A stretch of DNA of 64,000 nucleotides from Vreelandella olivaria. Its GTDB lineage: Bacteria > Pseudomonadota > Gammaproteobacteria > Pseudomonadales > Halomonadaceae. Location: NCBI RefSeq assembly GCF_023507745.1, contig NZ_JALPZO010000144.1, forward strand, positions 1 to 64,000, written 5' to 3'. The notes under the pieces were generated by a model. That model was not told the origin of the DNA. It made no database searches and saw only the letters and a program-made list of their open reading frames with translations. A program made the position numbers and the translations under genes. Below are positions 1 through 7,127 of this stretch, piece by piece. Positions within the stretch are counted from its first letter, which is position 1, and each line of letters opens with the position of its first letter.

Positions 1-305
1 TTGATGCCGGGGCAGAGATCACCCTTAAAGCGGGCGGTAGCTTCGTCAAGCTCGACCCCAGTGGCATTACTATCGTGGGGCCTCAGGTCAGAATCAACTC
101 CGGCGGCCGCCCTGGCGTGGGCAGCGGTCAATCGGTAGCAATGCCCTTGCTTCCTGGCCATGTGATAACAGAAGCATCTGAGCGAATTAATCAGCTCTCG
201 CAAAAGGCTCTGCTTGCTACTCACCTCAAAACACCAGAGATATGCGAAGAGTGCTGGCGAGAAGCGCTTTCTTCAGGGCAAACGATGATTCAGGCCGAGG
301 AGTAG
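1..305 (+). CDS. vgrG: VgrG, C-terminal end only (type VI secretion spike)
   Basis: The reading frame enters from the left edge and codes for about 100 residues before the stop. The first 35 residues have the alternating polar/glycine pattern of the VgrG beta-helical needle (AEITLKAGGSFVKLDPSGIT, then a PQVRINSGG-type end), which is the usual C-terminal gp5 region of VgrG. A short helical tail with two cysteines follows. VgrG trimers cap the Hcp tube and carry effectors. The stop is 3 bases from the start of the DUF4123 adaptor gene, the usual order for a VgrG-effector cassette. The N-terminal part lies outside the window, so the gene may be complete there. Confidence 0.85.
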   Translation, partial: DAGAEITLKAGGSFVKLDPSGITIVGPQVRINSGGRPGVGSGQSVAMPLLPGHVITEASERINQLSQKALLATHLKTPEICEECWREALSSGQTMIQAEE

Positions 306-308
306 CGC

Positions 309-1091
309 ATGGCAGACATCACCCATATACCTATCGATTGGCAACACGCGCCCTGGCCAACGGCACAAACACAAAAGCGCCTGGCTTTGATTGAACTTGG
401 TCTTCTCTCCCCTACTGAGCGTACCACCCTGTTTGAGATGCAAGATATTACAGCCGTGCCATTATTACAGGATCATCGGCAGCCACACCTAACCGCAGAA
501 GGCCCATGGTTACTTGAGGTAACCCGCGAATCAATACCCCAATTTACCGCCCACAAGGCGCTTGATTGTGCTTTGCATGCATGGATTGAGAGTCGAGTAT
601 CATCCCAGCAGTTGGCCATTCAGTTAGCACCCGCCATGGTGGCGTGCCCTATGGATGAACCTCCCTCCCTGCTACGTTTTTACCTACCTCAGGTAATCAG
701 GCACCTACATGCCGAGACCCATGCTGACTGGCACCTCTCGCTCTTCGGTGGCATCGAACAGTGGTGGCGACCAGACGATGAGCAAGGGTGGCAGTCGCTG
801 GGTGCCATGCCGGTGCAGGAGCCACTGGAATCTCAATGGCAATTAACACTGTCCTCCTCGCTTTACCAGGCACTGCAAGGCGATCCCGAGGTTCGATCCT
901 TTACCCGCTTACTTACCCAGCAGCATCCTGAGCTTTTGAATGGCGTGTGTGGCTGTGCTCGCTCACAGCAAGTGGAAGAGGCGCTCTTGGCTGCATCCGA
1001 AGCGGGTGTGGTTCAACGCGACGAACGTCTGGCCTATGTTTATCGCCGCTTACTGGCCCGTGATCAGGAGTCACCCAACCCATGCTGGTGA
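309..1091 (+). CDS. DUF4123 domain protein, T6SS effector-loading adaptor
   Basis: The 260-residue soluble protein has the layout of the DUF4123 (Tap/TEC) family: an N-terminal part with WLLEV around residue 75, and a central region with the WHLSLFGGIEQWWRPDDEQGW block. In known systems this family binds a cognate effector and loads it on the tip of VgrG, and is released before secretion. It starts 3 bases after the vgrG stop and its last 10 bases overlap the first DUF3304 gene (ATG at 1082, TGA at 1089-1091). The context fits a chaperone for the protein encoded at 2818-4650. The family call is from recognised sequence pattern; the partner is inferred. Confidence 0.8.
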   Translation: MADITHIPIDWQHAPWPTAQTQKRLALIELGLLSPTERTTLFEMQDITAVPLLQDHRQPHLTAEGPWLLEVTRESIPQFTAHKALDCALHAWIESRVSSQQLAIQLAPAMVACPMDEPPSLLRFYLPQVIRHLHAETHADWHLSLFGGIEQWWRPDDEQGWQSLGAMPVQEPLESQWQLTLSSSLYQALQGDPEVRSFTRLLTQQHPELLNGVCGCARSQQVEEALLAASEAGVVQRDERLAYVYRRLLARDQESPNPCW

Positions 1092-1594
1092 GATGGATTT
1101 GGAACTGGCTGTTCAGGCAAATCTGGCTTGGCCTGCCCAAGGGCGCGCGCTGGGGGCTGGGGGCACTAGTTGCCGGTTATCTGGTATGGCTGTTGTTGAT
1201 GCCCAACCTGCACCCCATGCCCACAGACACTTCTATTCGTGGGCATAGCCATATCGATCGTCCTGTTCATCGCTTTTGGGTCAATGGTCGCTGGGGGGGA
1301 AATCTTGGCCCCTATGGAGGGGGGGGGACAGTATGCTGCCAGCGTATCAGCGGCGATACCACCGAGGTGGAGTGGATTCTAAGTATTACGGGGGAGCAGG
1401 AGCGACAGGGTATGGTGGTGGAGGAACATAGCGTAACGCTGCCAATGCCGGAGCGCACACGGGAAGACCGTTATCTGCATGTGCATTTTCTGCCCAATAA
1501 CGAGGTCAAGCTGGGCTGGAGCCCAAATTTGGTATCGCCCTATGACCACTTGCCGAAACGTTTGGATCAACGTGAAGAAGGAGACGCCCCATGA
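1082..1594 (+). CDS. DUF3304 domain protein, copy 1 (putative immunity protein)
   Basis: The 170-residue protein has one hydrophobic segment near residues 22-42 and then a domain exposed beyond the membrane. It carries the family pattern: HIDR, a VNGRWGGN block, a PYGGGG run followed by a CC pair, and a C-terminal YLHVHFLPNNEVKLGWSPNL block. DUF3304 proteins are often encoded next to Tle1/DUF2235 lipase effectors, and I infer a membrane-anchored immunity role because periplasmic phospholipase effectors need periplasm-facing immunity. No lipobox cysteine is seen. The start overlaps the DUF4123 stop and the stop overlaps the ATG of an effector remnant (ATGA). The glycine codons are a run of 9 G (1319-1327), which keeps the frame open. 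Confidence 0.8.
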   Translation: MLVRWIWNWLFRQIWLGLPKGARWGLGALVAGYLVWLLLMPNLHPMPTDTSIRGHSHIDRPVHRFWVNGRWGGNLGPYGGGGTVCCQRISGDTTEVEWILSITGEQERQGMVVEEHSVTLPMPERTREDRYLHVHFLPNNEVKLGWSPNLVSPYDHLPKRLDQREEGDAP

Positions 1595-1704
1595 CCGAAG
1601 AGGAGATTGTGGCCAACTGCGAGGCATTGAACGCTATCGCGGAGGATATGCCCTCGGTGGATGCCACGCCCTGCCATGTTATTGGGAGTCACCCATGCTG
1701 GTGA
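1591..1704 (+). pseudogene. 5' remnant of the Tle1-like effector gene, copy 1
   Basis: A 37-codon frame begins MTEEEIVANCEALNAIAEDM, identical in its first 22 residues to the start of the full effector at 2818. After a shared Cys-His it departs and ends in SHPCW, reading through into the start region of the next DUF3304 copy, which begins at 1695. The tail resembles the last residues of the DUF4123 gene (NPCW at 1077-1088), so the unit seems to have been joined by recombination between the effector 5' end and the DUF4123 3' end. It may still be translated as a short peptide, as its start overlaps the preceding stop. Confidence 0.75.
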
Positions 1705-2208
1705 GATGGATCTGGAACTGGCTGTTCAGGCAAGTCTGGCACGGCTTACCCAAGGGCGCGCGCTGGGGGCTGGGAGCACTGTTTGCCGGTTACCTGGTGT
1801 GGTTGTTTTTTCTGCCTAGTCTGCACCCTATGCCCACGGAAGCCTCTATCGAAGGGCGTAGTCATATCGACCGCCCCATTCATGATTTCTGGATTAATGG
1901 TCGCTGGGGAGGAAATGTTGAACCCTATGGAGGGGGGGGGGGTCGTCTGTTGCCAGCGTATCAGCGGCGATACCGCCGAGGTGGAGTGGATTCTTAGCAT
2001 TACGGGGGAGCAGGAGCGACAGGGTATGGTGGTGGAGGAACATAGCGTAACGCTGCCAATGCCGGAGCGTGCCCGGGAAGATCGTTACCTGCATGTGCAT
2101 TTTCTGCCCAATAACGAGGTCAAGCTGGGCTGGAGCCCAAATTTGGTATCGCCCTATGACTACTTGCCAAGGTGTTTGAACCAACTCGACGAAGGAGCCA
2201 ACCCATGA
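1695..2208 (+). pseudogene. DUF3304 domain protein, copy 2, frameshifted in a poly-G run
   Basis: The first 83 or so codons match copies 1 and 3 (same membrane segment, HIDR and WINGRWGGN). At 1932-1942 there is a run of 11 G; the frame from 1695 then gives an unrelated tail and stops at 1997. The conserved second half, from the CC pair to the YLHVHFLPNNEVKLGW block, continues in another frame to 2208. Removing one G (to 10) would restore a full-length protein with the same spacing as copy 1. It may be a pseudogene, a phase-variable gene switched off in this read, or an assembly error in a homopolymer. Confidence 0.75.
1932..1942 (+). repeat. Homopolymeric run of 11 G inside DUF3304 copy 2
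   Basis: Equivalent runs are 9 G in copy 1 (1319-1327) and 12 G in copy 3 (2543-2554), both multiples of three that keep the frame. The run of 11 here breaks the frame. Runs of this length are prone to slipped-strand length change. Confidence 0.9.
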
Positions 2209-2318
2209 CCGAAGAGGAGATTGTGGCCAACTGCGAGGCATTAAACGCTATCGCGGAGGATATGCCCTCGGTGGATGCCACGCCCTGCCATATTATCAGG
2301 AGTCACCCATGCTGGTGA
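2205..2318 (+). pseudogene. 5' remnant of the Tle1-like effector gene, copy 2
   Basis: This is a second 37-codon copy of the effector start with the same MPSVDATPCH segment and a tail ending IIRSHPCW. It starts by overlap with the stop of DUF3304 copy 2 (ATGA at 2205-2208) and ends by overlap with the ATG of copy 3 at 2309. It mirrors the remnant at 1591-1704. Confidence 0.75.
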
Positions 2319-2821
2319 GATGGATTTGGAACTGGCTGTTCAGGCAAATCTGGCTTGGCCTGCCCAAGGGCGCGCGCTGGGGGCTGGGGGCACTGGTTGC
2401 CGGTTATCTGGTGTGGTTGTTTTTTCTGCCCAGTCTGCACCCTATGCCCACGGATACCTCCCTTCGTGGGCATAGCCATATTGATCGTTACATAAATCAC
2501 TTTTGGGTTAACGGTCGTTGGGGGGGGAATCTTGATCCCTATGGGGGGGGGGGGACAGTATGCTGCCAGCGTATCAGCGGCGATACCGCCGAGGTGGTGT
2601 GGGTGTATGGGCGAACCGTCGAGGAGTTCGAGCGTGACGATGAGCCTGAAAGGCATAACGTAACACTGCCAATGCCGGAGCGTGCCCGGGAAGATCGTTA
2701 CCTGCATGTGCATTTTCTGCCCAATAACGAGGTCAAGCTGGGCTGGAGCCCAAATTTGGTATCGCCCTATGACTACTTGCCAAGGCGTTTGAACCAACTC
2801 GACGAAGGAGCCAACCCATGA
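2309..2821 (+). CDS. DUF3304 domain protein, copy 3 (putative immunity protein)
   Basis: The 170-residue protein has the same architecture as copy 1: a short basic start, a hydrophobic anchor near residues 22-42, then the VNGRWGGN, PYGGGG, CC and LHVHFLPNNEVKLGW motifs. A run of 12 G (2543-2554) codes the four glycines in frame. Residues 92-112 differ from copies 1 and 2 and are acidic (EEFERDDEPE), the most variable part of the array. It is the copy directly coupled to the intact effector (ATGA overlap at 2818-2821), so if the family is immunity this is the likely cognate one. Function is inferred from position. Confidence 0.8.
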   Translation: MLVRWIWNWLFRQIWLGLPKGARWGLGALVAGYLVWLFFLPSLHPMPTDTSLRGHSHIDRYINHFWVNGRWGGNLDPYGGGGTVCCQRISGDTAEVVWVYGRTVEEFERDDEPERHNVTLPMPERAREDRYLHVHFLPNNEVKLGWSPNLVSPYDYLPRRLNQLDEGANP

Positions 2822-4650
2822 CCGAAGAGGAGATTGTGGCCAACTGCGAGGCGTTGAACGCTATCGCGGAGGATATGCCCTCGATAAATACCATGACCTG
2901 CCATAGTAGGCTGGAAATCGGCATCTTCTTCGATGGCATTGGCCGACATGTCGAACAAGACGAAAGTTCGGGAAGGATGAGTAACGTTGCGAGGTTATAC
3001 CGGGTATACCCAACCGATGCCCATGATCACCCCGGCCAGTATTTCCGCAAACTTTATCTTCCCGGCCTGGGCACGCCACTGGAGAGCGAAACGTCCGAGA
3101 GCCTGGCCACGGTGGGACGCATGGCGCCCGGTGAGGCCCGCAGCACCCTTGAGGGGCATGTAAGCGGCAGCGCCCGCAAGGCGGTGGGGCGTGGGCTGTT
3201 GGAAGAGAGCGGACGCGCCTGGTGGGAGACCTCCCGGCGTACCCTGGCCCAGCAGTTCAGTTCGCTCAAGGGCTGGGTAACCGCACCCCGCGATGCGCTT
3301 GCACGCATCGGCATTGAGTCCTGGTCGCCGCTGCGCGATACACCGTTAATGGCGCACCTATTGACCAGCGGTGCGGCAGCGCGGCTAACCAAGGCGACGC
3401 GCGAGTTCGAGGAAGAAATTGCACTAGCGAATTCCCCCGGGATGCCGCTGCGCAGTATTCGTGTCACGGTGTTCGGCTTCGATTTTGGTGCGGCCCTGGC
3501 CAAGGCCTTTATCCGCGAGCTGCTCGATAAGCGATGCGAGCGTGAGGGCGATATCTATCGCTATCAGGGTGCCGAGGTGGTGGTGGCCTTTGCCGGGCTG
3601 TTCGATTGCGTGCATCGCACCCACCCCGATATGGGGCCGCTGGAAGCCCTAACGCCTGCCGTTACGGAAATTGATGACGGTGGCCCGTTGCACCCCGCCT
3701 GCCGCCGGGCCGTGCATCTGATTGCTGCCCACGAGCGGCGGATTAGCCGCCGCTGCCGTCCCCTTGGTGGGCAACGGGCCAATTGGCGCGAGGAGTTGTT
3801 ACCGGGCATCAGCGAAGATGTGGGGGGTGGCCTCAAGCCCGGCGAGCAGAAGGTTAGTGCCGAGCTGTCGCGCTATGCGTTGCACCGCATGTACCGCTTG
3901 GCGCATCGGGCGGGTGTGCCAATACCCAGCCTGGAGCAGCTCTACCAGCGCAACCCCGATGTGGCAGCTTATTTCATGATTGATGACGAGATCAATGGAC
4001 ATACGCTGCCGTCGCTGGCCCAGGCCTATGCCGCAGCGACCCGCAGGCATCAGGCGCCCAGCGCTGAGAGCTTTCGCTTTCACACCGAGCTGTACCTCGT
4101 CTGGCTGGCCAAGCGTTACCTGATCTACCGCGACACCAAAGCCGCGCTGGAGGAACGGCTCGCGGCGTTGCCGAGCCGCACGCCCAGCGGCGTGCTGGGC
4201 GTGCCGACGGCCTCACTGACCCGGCCTGATGAGTGGGAGAATATCGTCGCCAGCGCTGAGGAGATCGAGCAGGGGCTGGCGGAACTGGAAGCGCACTGGG
4301 GCTGGCTGACGGAGGTCGATCAGGAGGCGCGCACCATCAACGCCCAGCACTTTACGCCAACCAATGAGATTAGCCGATATGCCCAGCGGCATCTGGCCAT
4401 TGAAGGCAAGTGGGCACAGCGGTGGATAGCCCGAGTAGGGGGAGAGGCGGCGCGTTATGAGATGGAAGCCACGTTCGAGCATAGCCCTGGCGTTGCGTAT
4501 CTGTTCCGCTATGGCATCCATGACCGCCATGATGACGATCAGGCGCTACGCTTTCAGGCCGGGGGCGCGAACGCCAGCATCGGTAGCCGATATTATCGCT
4601 TTTTGGCCTGGCGCGGCATTGATATGCCTGGTGAAGCATCCAGGATTTAG
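2818..4650 (+). CDS. Tle1/DUF2235-fold T6SS effector lacking catalytic Ser and His
   Basis: The 610-residue protein carries the landmarks of the Tle1/DUF2235 alpha/beta hydrolase: an N-terminal strand with FFDGIGRH (FFDGTGNN in the family), the nucleophile elbow at residues about 220-225, an acidic FAGLFDCVH block (Asp263), a HLIAAHERR segment and a PGxxxDVGGG loop. The elbow reads GFDFGA instead of GFSRGA, so Asp222 stands where the serine should be, and the loop reads PGISEDVGGG where the family has PGxHSDVGGG, so Ser332 replaces the histidine. Both key lipase residues are therefore absent while the scaffold is kept. It may be a non-lipase effector, a pseudoenzyme or an altered hydrolase. 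It follows vgrG, DUF4123 and the DUF3304 array and has no signal peptide. Confidence 0.75.
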   Translation: MTEEEIVANCEALNAIAEDMPSINTMTCHSRLEIGIFFDGIGRHVEQDESSGRMSNVARLYRVYPTDAHDHPGQYFRKLYLPGLGTPLESETSESLATVGRMAPGEARSTLEGHVSGSARKAVGRGLLEESGRAWWETSRRTLAQQFSSLKGWVTAPRDALARIGIESWSPLRDTPLMAHLLTSGAAARLTKATREFEEEIALANSPGMPLRSIRVTVFGFDFGAALAKAFIRELLDKRCEREGDIYRYQGAEVVVAFAGLFDCVHRTHPDMGPLEALTPAVTEIDDGGPLHPACRRAVHLIAAHERRISRRCRPLGGQRANWREELLPGISEDVGGGLKPGEQKVSAELSRYALHRMYRLAHRAGVPIPSLEQLYQRNPDVAAYFMIDDEINGHTLPSLAQAYAAATRRHQAPSAESFRFHTELYLVWLAKRYLIYRDTKAALEERLAALPSRTPSGVLGVPTASLTRPDEWENIVASAEEIEQGLAELEAHWGWLTEVDQEARTINAQHFTPTNEISRYAQRHLAIEGKWAQRWIARVGGEAARYEMEATFEHSPGVAYLFRYGIHDRHDDDQALRFQAGGANASIGSRYYRFLAWRGIDMPGEASRI

Positions 4651-4904
4651 CCGGGTTCGGGCGAAGAGCCGGAAACATCATAGGAGATCTCTATACACAA
4701 TTTTATTGCCATAAGCATTCGGTGGCCGTTCACCTCGCTATTATCTGCGTCAGACGTAGGCGCTCATGGCAGTATATGGATCACGCTTAGACAAAAAAGC
4801 CCGGAACGATAGGCTCGCCCGTCAGTGTTTTACCGCGGTTGATCAATGAGTGGCTTGCCAGTTTAAGCCTGTCCGAAGCCACTCAGCTCGCCTTTTCCTG
4901 CTTA

Positions 4905-5321
4905 TCAATGTCCGTGTTTCGTTAGCCACTCACGCAAAAAAGCAATTTCACTCTCCTGGGCGGCAATAATCTCCTCGGCCAGTTGGCGTATCTCTTCATC
5001 TTCACCGTATTCAAGCACTATTTCCGCCATGGCAATGGCGCCTTCATGGTGGGGAATCATACCTTTCGCAAAATCCGCGTCAGGGTCGCCGGTAAACGAC
5101 ATCGACATGTCTTCATGCATACGGGCATTAGCGGCCTTGTAGGCGGCTACAGCGGGTTGTTCCTCATGAAGGTGATCAGAGGCAGAATGGTCACCATGGC
5201 TTGCTGCTTGATGCTGCTGGGCCTGAATGGAGGGAGCGACCAGCAACCCTGCTACCACCAACACGCTTGCCGTCAGTTGAAAGAATGGGCATAACCGCTG
5301 GTAGGAACGATAAAACTGCAT
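4905..5321 (-). CDS. DUF305 family periplasmic protein
   Basis: The 138-residue protein begins with a signal peptide (hydrophobic stretch at residues 15-34, cut near AQA) followed by a His-rich segment (HQAASHGDHSASDHLH). The DUF305 core follows, with MHEDMSMSF, DFAKGMIPHHEGAIAMAEIVL and a C-terminal ESEIAFLREWL helix. DUF305 proteins are exported helical-bundle proteins rich in His and Met, and some bind copper. The His and Met richness fits metal binding in the periplasm. It is a single gene, facing away from the T6SS module and divergent from nfeD. Confidence 0.85.
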   Translation of the reverse strand: MQFYRSYQRLCPFFQLTASVLVVAGLLVAPSIQAQQHQAASHGDHSASDHLHEEQPAVAAYKAANARMHEDMSMSFTGDPDADFAKGMIPHHEGAIAMAEIVLEYGEDEEIRQLAEEIIAAQESEIAFLREWLTKHGH

Positions 5322-5461
5322 AGCAACTCTCCTTTTGAAAGAACCGGGAAGAAGTTTAGGTATCAGTTAAAGTGTAAAACCTAAGTGCTGCCTACAGGTC
5401 AAGATGCATGGAGTGAGTTACCCTAGAGGGAGCATCACTTATATATTTCAAAGGAGCGCCT

Positions 5462-5956
5462 ATGGACTGGAACCCTGCTTATAGTTGGTTGGTCATCGCC
5501 TTGCTGCTAAGTTTGGCAGAGCTGACGTCAGGTGCGATGGTACTGCTTGCGCTGGGAGTAGCCGCAGCGCTGACTGCCGCAGTAACCGCATTTGGTTTAA
5601 CGCTGCCCTGGCAGTTGCTCAGCATGGGTATTTTCGCGGGCATACTGGTGCCGGTAGGTGTTATGGTGATCCGCCCGCGTTTTTCACCCAGAGGAGTGGC
5701 GTATGGCACTACGGGTACAGGGGTTGAAAAAGGAAACCACTACATAACATTAAAACGCGATTTTGATAACGCAACCGGTATTAAGGTAAATGGTGACTTC
5801 TACCGGCTGCGTGTTTTGGAGAGCGGCGAAACCGAGCTGCCTTCGGGTACTCCCGTGGTGTTCAAACGCTTTGAGGGTACCACTGCATTGGTCATGCTGT
5901 ATCAACCGGCAGACCTTACTCGTCAGGACGATAACTCACATCGCAAGGAGCCTTAA
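5462..5956 (+). CDS. NfeD family membrane protein
   Basis: The 164-residue protein has two or three membrane segments (residues about 8-24, 27-44 and 50-70) and a C-terminal OB-fold-like soluble domain (residues about 80-150, ending TPVVFKRFEGTTALVM). This is the short NfeD (YbbK-partner) form, without the ClpP-like protease domain. NfeD proteins pair with SPFH/stomatin proteins; here the stop is 2 bases before the qmcA start, so the two are co-transcribed. The start at 5462 is preceded by AAAGGAGCGCC, a good ribosome binding site. Confidence 0.85.
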   Translation: MDWNPAYSWLVIALLLSLAELTSGAMVLLALGVAAALTAAVTAFGLTLPWQLLSMGIFAGILVPVGVMVIRPRFSPRGVAYGTTGTGVEKGNHYITLKRDFDNATGIKVNGDFYRLRVLESGETELPSGTPVVFKRFEGTTALVMLYQPADLTRQDDNSHRKEP

Positions 5957-5958
5957 CT

Positions 5959-7017
5959 ATGGATTTACCCATTAGCCCTGGTTTATTAATAAGCCTGATT
6001 ATTGTCGTTATCGGCATACTGATTATTTCGAAAGGGTTGGTGATTGTTCGCCAATCGGAAGTGATGGTGATTGAGCGGCTGGGCTCATTCAATCGCGTGC
6101 TGGAAAGCGGCATCAACATTATTATCCCTTTTATCGAGCAACCCCGCGCCATTACCATGCTGCGATACCGCAAGCTGGGGGAGGAGTATCAAGCGATTAC
6201 CACCGATGAGATCCGTATCGACCGCCGCGAAACGGTCATGGACTTCCCCGGCCAGCCCGTGGTCACAACCGATAACGTGACTGTGCGAATCAATGGCGCT
6301 CTCTACTACCAGATCATTGACCCTAAACGCGCTGTATATGAAGTAGAGAATATGAGCCAGGCGGTGGAGGTGTTGGCGAAAACCACGCTACGCTCAGTCG
6401 TAGGCAAAATGGAGCTGGATAAGCTGTTTGAGTCTCGCGCGGAAGTGAATAACGAGATACAGGCAGCAATGGAAGAACCTGCCTCTAAATGGGGGGTTAA
6501 AATCTCCCGGGTTGAGGTACAGGATATTGCCATGCCGGATGAGGTGGAAACCGCCATGCGCCTGCAAATGGCCGCTGAACGTAAGCGCCGTGCCACCGTA
6601 ACGGAAGCAGAGGGTGAAAAATCGGCAGCTATCGCCATGGCCCAAGGCCAGCGTGAGTCATCCATTCTCAACGCCCAAGGTGATAAAGAGTCGGCGATCC
6701 TCCGCGCCCAGGGTGAGCAGGAATCCATCAAGCTGGTACTCAGCGCTATTGGCGACAGTGAGGAAAACAAGCGCACGGTAGTGGGTTATCTGCTGGGGCA
6801 AAGCTATATCAAAAGCCTTCCCAATATGGCCAAAGATGGAGAGCGGGTATTCGTACCCTATGAATCCTCGGCCTTACTGGGCTCCATGGGTATGTTCCGT
6901 GAAATGGCGGGCTCCCCCGAGGATACGGTTGCCAACCACCTTAAAAATCGCAGCAACAACGGTGGTGAAAGTGGTTTCCGTAGCGGTATTGTTGGCGGTG
7001 CTGCCAGCAGCAGCTAA
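5959..7017 (+). CDS. qmcA: SPFH/band 7 (stomatin-like) protein, QmcA type
   Basis: The 352-residue protein has an N-terminal membrane anchor (residues 8-30), the SPFH/PHB domain (about 30-190; RLGSFNRVLESGINIIIPFIEQ then RRETVMDFPGQPVVTTDNV) and a charged coiled-coil with repeated Ala-Gln-Gly units (AEGEKSAAIAMAQGQ, LNAQGDKES, RAQGEQES). These proteins form large oligomers at the inner membrane and associate with FtsH-type quality control. It is in an operon with nfeD and a strong terminator follows. The C-terminal tail is Ser/Gly/Asn-rich and probably unstructured. Confidence 0.9.
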   Translation: MDLPISPGLLISLIIVVIGILIISKGLVIVRQSEVMVIERLGSFNRVLESGINIIIPFIEQPRAITMLRYRKLGEEYQAITTDEIRIDRRETVMDFPGQPVVTTDNVTVRINGALYYQIIDPKRAVYEVENMSQAVEVLAKTTLRSVVGKMELDKLFESRAEVNNEIQAAMEEPASKWGVKISRVEVQDIAMPDEVETAMRLQMAAERKRRATVTEAEGEKSAAIAMAQGQRESSILNAQGDKESAILRAQGEQESIKLVLSAIGDSEENKRTVVGYLLGQSYIKSLPNMAKDGERVFVPYESSALLGSMGMFREMAGSPEDTVANHLKNRSNNGGESGFRSGIVGGAASSS

Positions 7018-7035
7018 GCATCACCATTAAGTAAC

Positions 7036-7066
7036 AAGCCGGGCGATAAATCGCCCGGCTTTTTTA
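7036..7066 (+). terminator. Rho-independent terminator after qmcA
   Basis: An 11-bp perfect stem (7036-7046 with 7051-7061, AAGCCGGGCGA) with a TAAA loop is followed by a T run. It ends the nfeD-qmcA operon. Confidence 0.9.
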
Positions 7067-7127
7067 TAATACGGTTGCCGACCGGAAGCAGGCAGTACAA
7101 TGAAACGTCGCATCGATATGTTCCCTG

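Larger units (their letters stand above)
1082..2904 (+). repeat. Tandem duplication of about 613 bp (DUF3304 plus effector 5' end)
   Basis: Unit 1 is 1082-1694 and unit 2 is 1695-2308. The third, intact arrangement starts at 2309 and the homology ends near 2904 inside the full effector gene. Each unit holds a DUF3304 gene and the first 22 codons of the effector. The copies are diverged: copy 3 has a different central segment (VWVYGRTVEEFERDD against WILSITGEQERQG in copies 1 and 2), which suggests separate specificities or gene conversion, not a very recent duplication. Confidence 0.85.

Noticed and set aside
1082..2904. Possible insertion sequence or CRISPR as the source of the tandem repeats
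   Set aside because: The repeats are coding units with preserved overlaps; there is no transposase, terminal inverted repeat, or short regular spacer structure.
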